Below, piece by piece: positions 1 through 6,917 of a stretch of DNA of 6,917 nucleotides. Numbering within the stretch: position 1 is the first letter of the stretch; every line of letters begins with the position of its first letter. The notes beneath the pieces were generated by a model. That model worked only from the letters and a program-made list of their open reading frames with translations. It did no database searches and was not told where the DNA came from. Source of the DNA: a bacterium (GTDB lineage Bacteria; ARS69); contig JALGZO010000558.1 of assembly GCA_025774865.1 (NCBI GenBank), positions 1 to 6,917 of the forward strand. Reading direction: 5' to 3'. Made by a program: the position numbers and the translations under genes.

Positions 1-354
1 CGGTCCGAGAAGCGACTCGGACTCGGTGCCACCGATGACCGTGGGAACCTCGCCCGACTCGAAGCCGGCCGGCACTTCCGGCGTCCACGTCTTCGATTCG
101 TCGCTAAACGAGATGATGGCGGTCGTGAAGTCGAGGGAGACGTTCAATCCGGCGATCGGAATGTCTCCCGTGCGAAAGATCCCCGAGTTCATCGAGGCGT
201 TCATTCCGTCGCTGATCGGCTCCAGGTAGCCCCTGGCGAACTCCTCGCCCAGCGAACTGACGTTGTCTCCGACGACGTCCGCGGAAACGGGCGCCGCGGC
301 GACGACGAAACCGACGATCGCAACGGCAGCCGCCCGGCGGAATCCGTAGGTCAT
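1..354 (-). CDS. Secreted DUF6588-like protein, N-terminal part (runs off left edge)
   Basis: The first 118 codons of a gene that continues beyond the window, with no stop inside it. The ATG at 354 is preceded by a good Shine-Dalgarno GGAGG (364-360), spaced 5 bases. Residues 1-25 look like a Sec signal peptide: Arg at 6-7, a hydrophobic core from about 8 to 21, and a V-S-A site predicting cleavage after Ala25. The mature start has a Y-L-E-P-I-S-D-G stretch (43-50), then N-S-G-x-F-x-T-G (56-63) and G-L-N-V-S-L (69-74), followed by a P-T-V-I-G-G piece (104-109). This order resembles DUF6588 proteins, which are exported proteins of unknown function; I recognise the pattern from memory, not from a search. 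It lies 91 bases after coaX on the same strand and has its own possible promoter. It is probably periplasmic or outer-membrane associated. The gene is well supported; the family call is moderate. Confidence 0.75.
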   Translation of the reverse strand, partial: MTYGFRRAAAVAIVGFVVAAAPVSADVVGDNVSSLGEEFARGYLEPISDGMNASMNSGIFRTGDIPIAGLNVSLDFTTAIISFSDESKTWTPEVPAGFESGEVPTVIGGTESESLLGP

Positions 355-394
355 GGTTTCCTCCGCATGAAATGGCCAACGGTCCTTCATGGTG

Positions 395-423
395 AAGATC
401 GTGCCGTGACGCGGCCGAGTCAA
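395..423 (-). promoter_or_regulatory. Possible promoter of the DUF6588-like gene
   Basis: On the minus strand, TTGACT (423-418; five of six bases of the sigma-70 -35 consensus) is followed 17 bases later by GATCTT (400-395; only three of six for the -10). Transcription would start near 388, giving a leader of about 33 bases with the Shine-Dalgarno near its end. The -35 is good and the -10 is poor, so this is tentative. Read-through from coaX is the alternative. Confidence 0.3.
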
Positions 424-437
424 TCTCCAATCGGCCG
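412..437. repeat. Inverted repeat in the coaX / DUF6588-like gene gap
   Basis: A perfect 7-base inverted repeat, CGGCCGA (412-418) and TCGGCCG (431-437), flanks a 12-base centre. It starts 9 bases past the coaX stop and encloses the possible -35 element TTGACT. It could be a weak stem-loop ending the upstream operon, but no U-run follows on the minus strand. It could instead be an operator for the downstream gene. Seven-base GC repeats also arise by chance at this base composition. Confidence 0.3.
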
Positions 438-445
438 GACGCCTC

Positions 446-1246
446 TCAGGAGCGCCCTTCAGCCCCGCGCGGGACGCCGCGCAACGTTCGGTCCACGAGG
501 AGAAGACCACGCAGGGTGAGGTCGGCCTCGACACGTTCGATCGATTCGCAGCGGGGACCGATGAGCTCCGCAAGCCCGCCCGTGGCAACCGCTTTCCCCA
601 CGCGGCCGAGCTCCCGCCAGATCCCGTCGACGATCGAGTCGATCAGCCCGGTCGCGCCGAACAGGATTCCCGAGCGCAGGCAGTCACGCGTGTTGCGGCC
701 GATCACCGTGTCGGGAAAGGTGAGATCGATCTTGGAGAGGCGAGCGGCCCGGCGAAACAGGTCTTCGGCCGAAGTCTCGACCCCCGGCACGATGACGCCG
801 CCCACGTATCGCCCCTCTGCGTCCACGCAGTCGAAGTTCGTGGCGGTTCCGAGATCCACGACGACGGCCGGGGAGCCCACAGTCTCTCGGGCCGCGAGCG
901 CGTTCACGATGCGGTCTGCGCCGACTTCGCGCGGGTCGTCGACGGCGAGATCGATCCCGAGGTCCATCTCGGCCGACACGACGCTGGGTTCGTGGTCGAG
1001 CTCATCCGTGACGTACGAAACGAACGTTCGGGTCAATCGCGGCACGACGGACGAAAGACATGTGCGCGAGATGATGCTCGTGCCCCCCGCCACGTGTCGC
1101 ACGAGGTGCTCGACGATCAGCGACAGCTCGTCGGGCGTGGCTTCGCGACGGGTCCCGACGCGCACGGTCGCCAGAGGACGATCACCTTCGTCCTCGAACA
1201 GCCCCATGACGACGTTCGTGTTCCCGACGTCGACGGCCAGAAGCAT
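446..1246 (-). CDS. coaX: Type III pantothenate kinase
   Basis: Phosphorylates pantothenate, the first committed step of coenzyme A synthesis in the cytoplasm. The 266-residue length is usual for CoaX. It has the ASKHA-fold nucleotide motif DVGNTN at 6-11, the DPREVGADR block at 104-112 whose Asp111 matches the catalytic Asp, DLGTAT at 131-136 (Asp131 matches the monovalent-cation ligand), GGVIVPG at 149-155, and a late ATGGLA at 221-226. All key blocks are intact. It is neither the type I (CoaA) nor the type II fold. The ATG at 1246 lies 3 bases after the birA stop, with a G-rich Shine-Dalgarno tract inside the last birA codons, so translation probably depends on birA translation. It is the last gene of the uvrB-nadC-birA-coaX run. 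Neighbouring birA and coaX are common in several phyla. The identification is very secure. Confidence 0.96.
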   Translation of the reverse strand: MLLAVDVGNTNVVMGLFEDEGDRPLATVRVGTRREATPDELSLIVEHLVRHVAGGTSIISRTCLSSVVPRLTRTFVSYVTDELDHEPSVVSAEMDLGIDLAVDDPREVGADRIVNALAARETVGSPAVVVDLGTATNFDCVDAEGRYVGGVIVPGVETSAEDLFRRAARLSKIDLTFPDTVIGRNTRDCLRSGILFGATGLIDSIVDGIWRELGRVGKAVATGGLAELIGPRCESIERVEADLTLRGLLLVDRTLRGVPRGAEGRS

Positions 1247-1249
1247 CGC

Positions 1250-2260
1250 CTATCCCCCCTCCGCGCGCTCGCGGATCCGCGCGGCCACCGTGGCGTGCGC
1301 GCTCCGAACGGTGCGCGTCTCCCCCCCGGGGCTGCGAACGCGAAGACGTCCGTCGTCCTCGATCCCGTCCGCTCGCCCGAAGAAGACCTCGTCTCCGAGC
1401 CGGACCTCGACCTCGCAGTCAGCGAGCTCGTCGAAACGGGCCCAGCGCGCGGCGAGGTCGATCCCGCCGTTCCGGTCGGCGGTGACCAGCGTCTCCAGTT
1501 CCGCCACGAGTGACGCCAGGAGCGCGCTCCGATCCACGCGCCGGCCGGTCCGCTCCTCCACCGAGCCGGCGAGCTCGCGCAGCTCGGGGGGGAACTCGCC
1601 CGATCGATGGTGAACGTTGCACCCGATCCCCGCCACGAGAAACATCTGTCCGGCGATCGACCGCGCCTCCACGAGAACGCCACAGACCTTGCGGCCTCCC
1701 AGCCGGACGTCGTTCGGCCACTTGAGGCTCGGCGGTACGCCGGTCTCACGCTCCAGCGCGGCGGCCGCGGCGAGCGCAGCGACGAGGGAGTAGCGCGGTG
1801 CGACGGACGGATCCGCCGGCGCATCCAGGAGCGTCGTGCTCCATACGCCGAGCCCCGGCGGCGAGAGGAAGGTGCGGCCCTTCGTGCCGCGTCCCGCCGT
1901 CTGCAGCTCGGCCGCGACGACGACTCCGGGCCCCGCTCCGGCGACGGCGCGCGCGAGGACCTCGTCGTTCGTCGAGTCGACGACCGCGTGCACCTCGGCC
2001 GTGGCGCCATAGCGTCCGTCGCGCCGCCGCTCGCGCACGCGAGCCGCCGAGAGGAGCGAGCCCCGCCGCCCGGGACGCAGCACGCCGTCGCCGCCGAGCT
2101 CGAGAAGCCCTCTCTCTTCCAGCGCCGCCACGGCGGTGTGCAGACCAGCCCGCTCGGCCGGCGGAACGGCGGCGAGCGCGTTTGTCAGCGCGACCGCACC
2201 GTCGCCCTCGCCGAGCGCGTGCAGGAGACGGGCCTGCCCGACGAGATCGTCGGCGCTCAC
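1250..2260 (-). CDS. birA: Biotin--[acetyl-CoA carboxylase] ligase, with degenerate N-terminal helix-turn-helix
   Basis: Activates biotin with ATP and transfers it to the carboxyl carrier protein of acetyl-CoA carboxylase. The start is GTG at 2260, overlapping the nadC stop as GTGA. The frame stays open further upstream inside nadC, but that part is only antisense-like shadow. Length is 336 residues (E. coli BirA has 321). The ligase core shows DSTND (95-99), the biotinyl-AMP loop GRGTKGR (123-129), KWPNDV (180-185, with the conserved Lys180), KVCGVLVEA (191-199) and GIGCNVH (211-217). A small C-terminal domain follows (about 280-330). Residues 5-65 resemble the winged helix of bifunctional BirA, ending in A-A-L-E-E-R-G-L-L-E, but the recognition helix is poorly conserved. 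It may therefore be a class II repressor-ligase or one losing DNA binding. The ligase function is very secure; the repressor role is open. Confidence 0.94.
   Translation of the reverse strand: MSADDLVGQARLLHALGEGDGAVALTNALAAVPPAERAGLHTAVAALEERGLLELGGDGVLRPGRRGSLLSAARVRERRRDGRYGATAEVHAVVDSTNDEVLARAVAGAGPGVVVAAELQTAGRGTKGRTFLSPPGLGVWSTTLLDAPADPSVAPRYSLVAALAAAAALERETGVPPSLKWPNDVRLGGRKVCGVLVEARSIAGQMFLVAGIGCNVHHRSGEFPPELRELAGSVEERTGRRVDRSALLASLVAELETLVTADRNGGIDLAARWARFDELADCEVEVRLGDEVFFGRADGIEDDGRLRVRSPGGETRTVRSAHATVAARIRERAEGG
1254..1262 (-). promoter_or_regulatory. coaX ribosome binding site inside the birA end
   Basis: On the minus strand GGAGGGGGG (1262-1254) precedes the coaX ATG at 1246 and encodes the last residues of BirA (Glu-Gly-Gly and the stop). 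The GGAGG part is 11 bases from the ATG, a little long, but the G-run gives closer pairing registers. It supports ATG 1246 as the start and ties coaX initiation to birA termination. Confidence 0.6.
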
Positions 2261-3168
2261 CCGCCCGTCTCGTGATCCAGGAGAAACGAGAGGTCGATGG
2301 CGCGCACACTGTGGGTGAGGGATCCGATGCTCACGAGATCGACGCCGCAATCCGCGAGCTCCCCGACGTCTTCCGGGGTCACGCCGCCCGACGCTTCCAG
2401 CTCCGGCCGGCTCCCCGGCGGTCCGAGGAAGTCCGCGATCCGCTTCATCTCCGACGGCGACATGTTGTCGAGAAGAAGCCGATCGACGCCTCTTTCCACC
2501 GCTTCCTTCGCTTCTTCGAACGAGCGGACTTCGACCGTCAGCGGCAGGGCCGACGAGGCCGGGTCGGCGCGGATCGCCTCGATCGCGGGCACGATCCCAC
2601 CCGCGAGCGTGATGTGGTTCTCTTTCAACATCACCATGTCGCCGAGGCTCCAACGGTGACTCGTGCCGCCGCCGATCACGACGGCGTACTTCTCGAGCGC
2701 CCGCAACCCCGGCGTCGTCTTGCGCGTGTCGCATACCGCGACCCGGCCCGACGCGGCGTCGACGGCGCGGCGCGTGACCGTCGCGATGCCGCACAACCGC
2801 TGGAGAAAGTTGAGCGCGGTCCTCTCGCCCGCGAGGAGCACCGCCCCCGTCCCTGCCACCGTGAGAACGGAGTCGCCGGCGTCGAAGGACTGTCCATCCG
2901 ACCGTCCCGAGAACGAGAGCGACTCGGCACTCCCGGCCGCATCGGCGAGCACCTCGAAGACGCGGCGGAACACGGGCTCCCCCGCGAGAAGGCCCGCTTC
3001 CCGCGCGACGACCCGTCCGGAACAAGGCCGGTCCCGGTTCGGCAGCGGCCGCGACGATCGATCGCCGAACGCCGAGTCCTCGTCGAGCGCGAGCATGACG
3101 GCCGGATCGAGCACGTCGTGACCGGGAACCGGGGCGTCGAAGCGCCCGAGGAGCGACCGCGAGCTCAT
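2257..3168 (-). CDS. nadC: Nicotinate-nucleotide pyrophosphorylase (carboxylating), quinolinate phosphoribosyltransferase
   Basis: Converts quinolinate and PRPP to nicotinate mononucleotide, CO2 and pyrophosphate in de novo NAD synthesis. At 303 residues it is typical, or slightly long at the N-terminus. Signature blocks are in order: [10 protein letters not shown] (115-124) with CGIAT after it, [17 protein letters not shown] (147-163), GGG-T-S-H-R (166-172), LKENH (181-185), VEV (212-214), LLLDN (231-235), ASGG (259-262) and SIGSLTHS (280-287). The quinolinate-binding Arg, Lys and His positions are all present, so it should be active. ATG 3168 overlaps the uvrB stop (ATGA). There is no clear Shine-Dalgarno before it, only a palindrome, which suggests translational coupling to uvrB. 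The stop overlaps the birA start (GTGA). nadA and nadB are not in the window. The identification is very secure. Confidence 0.96.
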   Translation of the reverse strand: MSSRSLLGRFDAPVPGHDVLDPAVMLALDEDSAFGDRSSRPLPNRDRPCSGRVVAREAGLLAGEPVFRRVFEVLADAAGSAESLSFSGRSDGQSFDAGDSVLTVAGTGAVLLAGERTALNFLQRLCGIATVTRRAVDAASGRVAVCDTRKTTPGLRALEKYAVVIGGGTSHRWSLGDMVMLKENHITLAGGIVPAIEAIRADPASSALPLTVEVRSFEEAKEAVERGVDRLLLDNMSPSEMKRIADFLGPPGSRPELEASGGVTPEDVGELADCGVDLVSIGSLTHSVRAIDLSFLLDHETGG

Positions 3169-5231
3169 CGTCGAGCCCGGCGCCGGGCGTGCGCCGATTT
3201 CCGTCGCCGGGGAGCGCCCCGCGGCTTCACCGGGGTGACTCCCGACGCCGTCTCCGCCCGGAGCTCGAACACGCGGTCACGCAAGCTCGCGGCGAGCTCG
3301 AAATCGAGCTTCGTGGCCGCCTCGAGCATTTCCTTCTCGAGACGCGCGATCATGTCGTCGCGGTCGAAGCCCTCGCCGAGGGCCTCGGGCAGCTGCTCCG
3401 GCAACTCGACGTCCGAGCCACCTCTTTCGGCGACGACGGCGGTCTGCTCCATCACCTGTTCGATCGACTTCACGATCGTCTGCGGCACGATACCGTGCTC
3501 CTCATTGTAGGTTTCCTGGAGCCGACGCCGACGATTCGTCTCGTCGAGTGCACGCTGCATCGAACGGGTGATCTCATCCGCGTACATGATCACGCGCCCC
3601 GCGACGTTCCGGGCCGCCCGACCCGCCGTCTGGATGAGAGATCGCTCCGAGCGCAGAAAGCCCTCCTTGTCGGCGTCGAGGATCGCGACGAGCGAGACTT
3701 CGGGCAGATCCAGACCTTCCCGAAGGAGGTTGATTCCCACGAGAACGTCGAACTCGCGAAGCCGGAGCCCCCGGAGGATCTCCGACCGCTCGAGCGTGTC
3801 GATGTCGGAGTGAAGGTAACGGACCCGGACGTTCATTTCCTCGAGGTAGTCCGTGAGATCCTCCGACATGCGCTTCGTCAACGTCGTGATGAGCACCCGC
3901 TCTTCGCGGTCCACCGTCCGGCGAATCTCGGCGAGGAGATCGTCGATCTGGCCTTCGACCGGCCGCACCTCGATGCCCGGATCCATGAGGCCGGTCGGCC
4001 GGATCACCTGCTCGACGACCACGCCCTCGGACTTTTCCAACTCGAGGTCACCCGGGGTGGCGGAGACGAAAACAGTGGGCCCGACCATCTCCAGGAACTC
4101 TTCGAAGTTCGCGGGACGGTTGTCGACCGCCGACGGCAGCCGAAAACCGTGCTCGACCAGCGCCTTCTTGCGGGAAACGTCGCCGAAGTACATTCCCCCG
4201 AGCTGCGGCACGGCGACGTGCGACTCGTCGATGATCGTGAGGAAGTCCGGTGGCAGGAAATCGATGAGGCAGTACGGGCGCTGGCCCGGACGTCGACCGG
4301 AGAAGTGGCGCGAGTAGTTCTCGATCCCCGAGCAGTAGCCGATCTCCTCGATCATCTCGAGGTCGAAGTTCGTGCGCGATTCGAGACGCTGGGCCTCCAG
4401 GAGCTTGTCGGAGGCGCGGAGTTCCTCGAGCCTGTCCTTCAGCTCCTCTCGAATGGTGTCCAGCGCACGTTCGATCTTGGGGCGGGCCGTCACGTATTGC
4501 TTGGCGGGGAACACGCGATACTCCTCGAGCTCGGTTCTCACTTCGCCGGTGAGCGGGTCCACGACCGACATCCTCTCGACCTCGTCTCCGAAGAGCTCGA
4601 GGCGCAAGATGTCCTCTTCGTAGGCCGGTCGGATTTCGATCGTGTCGCCGCGCACCCGAAACGCTCCGCGACCCAGCTGATAGTCGTTGCGCGCATATTG
4701 GATCTCGACGAGCGCCGAGAGAATGGCGTCTCGGTCCCCGTGGTCGCCGATCCGAATCGGCACCGAGAGGTCCAAGAAGTCGTCGGGCGAGCTCAAGCCG
4801 TACAGGCACGAAACCGACGAGACGACCACCACGTCGCGACGAGTGAGTACCGCCTGCATAGTCCGCAAACGGAGCCGGTCGATGTCGTCGTTGATCGAGG
4901 CGTCCTTTTCGATGTACGTATCCGTCTGGGGGATGTACGCCTCGGGCTGATAGTAGTCGTAGTACGAGATGAAGTACTCGACCCGGTTCTTCGGGAAGAA
5001 CGAGCGGAACTCGCCGTAGAGCTGGGCTGCGAGCGTCTTGTTCGGAGAAATGACCAGGGTCGGACGGCCCGCTCGCGTGATGGCGTTCGCGAGCGTGAAC
5101 GTCTTTCCGCTGCCGGTGATGCCGAGGAGCGTCTGGAACGGACGGTCCTGGTCGAGACCTTGGGCGAGCTCCTCGATGGCGCGAGGTTGATCGCCCTGCG
5201 GCGCGTAGGGGGACTGGAGATCGAAATCCAC
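3165..5231 (-). CDS. uvrB: UvrABC excision nuclease subunit B (DNA damage recognition helicase)
   Basis: Central subunit of nucleotide excision repair: it is loaded by UvrA, verifies the lesion and recruits UvrC. The start is GTG 5231, because the protein then begins [16 protein letters not shown] like known UvrB proteins and GAGGA sits just upstream. The frame is open to 5879, but that extension is low-complexity, Arg-rich sequence antisense to the lipoprotein gene. Length is 688 residues (E. coli 673). Seen: Walker A GITGSGKT (37-44, Lys43), the beta-hairpin [10 protein letters not shown] (90-99) that clamps DNA, Walker B DESH (335-338), SATPG (390-394), motif [11 protein letters not shown] (534-542), and a C-terminal UVR domain (about 628-660) that contacts UvrA or UvrC. 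A basic tail (661-688) rich in Arg follows. No codons TTA, CTA or TCA occur, typical of high GC. It is the first gene of a four-gene unit, with a possible LexA box upstream. Confidence 0.97.
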   Translation of the reverse strand: MDFDLQSPYAPQGDQPRAIEELAQGLDQDRPFQTLLGITGSGKTFTLANAITRAGRPTLVISPNKTLAAQLYGEFRSFFPKNRVEYFISYYDYYQPEAYIPQTDTYIEKDASINDDIDRLRLRTMQAVLTRRDVVVVSSVSCLYGLSSPDDFLDLSVPIRIGDHGDRDAILSALVEIQYARNDYQLGRGAFRVRGDTIEIRPAYEEDILRLELFGDEVERMSVVDPLTGEVRTELEEYRVFPAKQYVTARPKIERALDTIREELKDRLEELRASDKLLEAQRLESRTNFDLEMIEEIGYCSGIENYSRHFSGRRPGQRPYCLIDFLPPDFLTIIDESHVAVPQLGGMYFGDVSRKKALVEHGFRLPSAVDNRPANFEEFLEMVGPTVFVSATPGDLELEKSEGVVVEQVIRPTGLMDPGIEVRPVEGQIDDLLAEIRRTVDREERVLITTLTKRMSEDLTDYLEEMNVRVRYLHSDIDTLERSEILRGLRLREFDVLVGINLLREGLDLPEVSLVAILDADKEGFLRSERSLIQTAGRAARNVAGRVIMYADEITRSMQRALDETNRRRRLQETYNEEHGIVPQTIVKSIEQVMEQTAVVAERGGSDVELPEQLPEALGEGFDRDDMIARLEKEMLEAATKLDFELAASLRDRVFELRAETASGVTPVKPRGAPRRRKSAHARRRARR
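3175..3188. repeat. Perfect 14-base palindrome at the uvrB/nadC junction
   Basis: GCCCGGCGCCGGGC is its own reverse complement. It lies in the last uvrB codons, ending 6 bases before the nadC ATG, where a Shine-Dalgarno would normally be. In mRNA it can fold as a 5-base GC stem with a GCGC loop. That would hinder independent initiation on nadC until a uvrB-translating ribosome opens it. The palindrome is seen directly; the role is inference. Confidence 0.45.
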
Positions 5232-5235
5232 GGCA

Positions 5236-5240
5236 TCCTC
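5236..5240 (-). promoter_or_regulatory. uvrB ribosome binding site (decides the GTG start)
   Basis: GAGGA on the minus strand lies 4 bases before GTG 5231. No ATG or other good start with a Shine-Dalgarno occurs nearby in the uvrB frame, and homology begins exactly at this GTG. The spacing is slightly short but acceptable. Confidence 0.6.
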
Positions 5241-5253
5241 GAGGGTCGGAAAC

Positions 5254-5267
5254 CGAACGAGTGTACC
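5254..5267. promoter_or_regulatory. Candidate LexA (SOS) operator upstream of uvrB
   Basis: CGAACGAGTGTACC on the plus strand matches the Bacillus-type LexA (DinR) box CGAACRNRYGTTYC at every defined position except one (A for T in the right half). It is centred in the gap between the divergent uvrB and lipoprotein genes, 22 bases before the uvrB GTG. On the minus strand it overlaps TACACT (5265-5260), a four-of-six -10 match that would put the transcript start near 5253, a usual place for a repressor site. The accompanying -35 is poor. uvrB is a classic SOS gene, which makes the match more credible. LexA specificity in this organism is unknown. Confidence 0.45.
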
Positions 5268-5299
5268 GCGGCCCGCGCGCGAGGGCGATGGGCGAGCCC

Positions 5300-5304
5300 G
5301 GAGA
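5300..5304 (+). promoter_or_regulatory. Ribosome binding site of the lipoprotein gene
   Basis: GGAGA, 8 bases before ATG 5313, favours that start over ATG 5328, which has no Shine-Dalgarno. TATGCT at 5312-5317 could instead be a -10 box (four of six) giving a nearly leaderless transcript starting at 5328. The start therefore remains open between the two, a difference of five residues. Confidence 0.4.
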
Positions 5305-5312
5305 TCTCGGTT

Positions 5313-5891
5313 ATGCTGCCCGGCGTCATGAGACTGCGAACTCTCGGCCTTGCCGTCCTCGGCCCCGCGTGCCTCACCGGATGCACCGGAGCCCCGGTTC
5401 CGGGTGACCCCGCGGCCCCGCCGCCGCCGGTCGCCGCCTGGCGGCCCGCCGAGGCGCTCGCCATGCTTCTCAAGCCGCCCCCTGGCGGCGCCCGCCCCAT
5501 CGACGACGCCTACCTCGACTTCACCGAGCCTTACCGCATCCGCATCGCCGAGGCGGAAACGCTGGCGGACGGACTCCGGAGGATCGAGCGCGTGGACGGG
5601 GGTGGCCGGCGAGTCTGGTACTTCGACGGGCCGGAAGCGATCTTCATGAGCATCGACATCCACGATGACGGCTCGATCGACCAGAGCCAGTTCTTCGGCC
5701 CGGAGGGTCTCTTCGCGGTGGTGCACCGGTTCGCGGAGGGGCGTCGCACCCAACGCATCTTCTGGCCGCCGGGACAGCCGAGGATCGTGGAGGTCCGAGA
5801 CAACCTGCCTCCCTACCCGGGAGTCTGGTGGCGGACGGACGAAAACCCGTTCGAGATGGGCGCGCCTTCGGCGGGGCACGGCTCCGACTGA
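5313..5891 (+). CDS. Putative lipoprotein of unknown function
   Basis: I do not recognise the family. At 192 residues it begins with a short basic region (Arg7, Arg9), a hydrophobic stretch (10-20) and the lipobox LTGC (21-24), predicting lipidation at Cys24 and anchoring to a membrane facing the periplasm. A Pro/Ala-rich linker (about 25-60) follows. The rest (65-180) is a mixed, probably folded domain rich in aromatic residues: [11 protein letters not shown] (101-111), [18 protein letters not shown] (115-132), QRIFWPPG (147-154) and [13 protein letters not shown] (168-180). The D-x-D-D-G-S-I-D stretch looks loop-like and could bind a cation, but it is not a clear EF-hand. The start may be ATG 5313 (better Shine-Dalgarno) or ATG 5328. 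The opposite strand is also open here but encodes only Arg-rich low-complexity sequence, so this strand is preferred. It is transcribed divergently from uvrB, sharing an 81-base upstream region. Confidence 0.75.
   Translation: MLPGVMRLRTLGLAVLGPACLTGCTGAPVPGDPAAPPPPVAAWRPAEALAMLLKPPPGGARPIDDAYLDFTEPYRIRIAEAETLADGLRRIERVDGGGRRVWYFDGPEAIFMSIDIHDDGSIDQSQFFGPEGLFAVVHRFAEGRRTQRIFWPPGQPRIVEVRDNLPPYPGVWWRTDENPFEMGAPSAGHGSD

Positions 5892-6917
<1,026 letters not shown>

Noticed and set aside
1021-1030. CGAACGTTCG, a perfect palindrome resembling fused LexA half-sites.
   Set aside because: It has no 4-base spacer, lies deep in coaX coding sequence and is explained by codons.
2261-3025. A 255-residue N-terminal extension of BirA within nadC.
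   Set aside because: It lies out of frame inside the conserved nadC gene and has shadow-like Arg/Gly composition. The GTGA overlap gives a natural start at 2260.
1798-3510. A 570-codon plus-strand open frame across nadC and birA.
   Set aside because: It is very Arg-rich, crosses several well-identified genes on the other strand and shows no domain. It is a GC-rich shadow.
5301-5308. GAGATCTC palindrome in the divergent region.
   Set aside because: It is only 8 bases, the flanks do not extend it, and it overlaps a plausible Shine-Dalgarno. It is expected by chance.
5232-5879. A 216-residue N-terminal extension of UvrB.
   Set aside because: It is the mirror shadow of the lipoprotein gene: Arg/Gly-rich, low complexity, and without any known UvrB domain. 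Homology and a Shine-Dalgarno place the start at 5231.
3189-5891. A 900-codon open frame on the plus strand, antisense to uvrB and running into the lipoprotein gene.
   Set aside because: Its codons are the exact reverse complements of the uvrB codons, so it stays open only because uvrB never uses TTA, CTA or TCA, as expected at high GC. The uvrB protein is unmistakable. Only the end from 5313 is taken as a gene.

Overview
This is a GC-rich bacterial window (about two-thirds G+C by eye) with dense, ordinary chromosomal gene packing. I see no mobile element, CRISPR array, tRNA or rRNA. The cargo is housekeeping: DNA repair, cofactor biosynthesis and nitrogen assimilation. A type III pantothenate kinase, a DUF6588-like secreted protein and the high GC would fit a Gemmatimonadota-like or other deep-branching high-GC phylum. 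That placement is an inference, and the window holds no phylogenetic marker I can score by hand.

Layout. Minus strand, read right to left: uvrB (5231 to 3165), nadC (3168 to 2257), birA (2260 to 1250) and coaX (1246 to 446). They form one tight unit: uvrB/nadC share ATGA, nadC/birA share GTGA, and birA/coaX are 3 bases apart. After a 91-base gap comes the start of a secreted DUF6588-like protein (354 down past position 1). Plus strand, diverging from uvrB: a small putative lipoprotein of unknown function (5313-5891), then a 128-base gap and the first 299 codons of an NADP-type glutamate dehydrogenase, gdhA, which runs off the right edge.

How the genes relate. NadC feeds NAD synthesis, CoaX starts CoA synthesis from pantothenate, and BirA attaches biotin to the carboxyl carrier of acetyl-CoA carboxylase. 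So three cofactor genes sit behind an excision-repair helicase subunit. The 81-base divergent region upstream of uvrB carries a 14-base element with one mismatch to the Gram-positive LexA (SOS) operator, 22 bases before the uvrB start. If it is real, DNA damage may also raise expression of the cofactor genes through cotranscription.

I found no strong evidence for an undescribed system. The points most worth checking are the SOS-box candidate, a palindrome at the uvrB/nadC junction, the unrecognised lipoprotein, and the degenerate DNA-binding domain of BirA.
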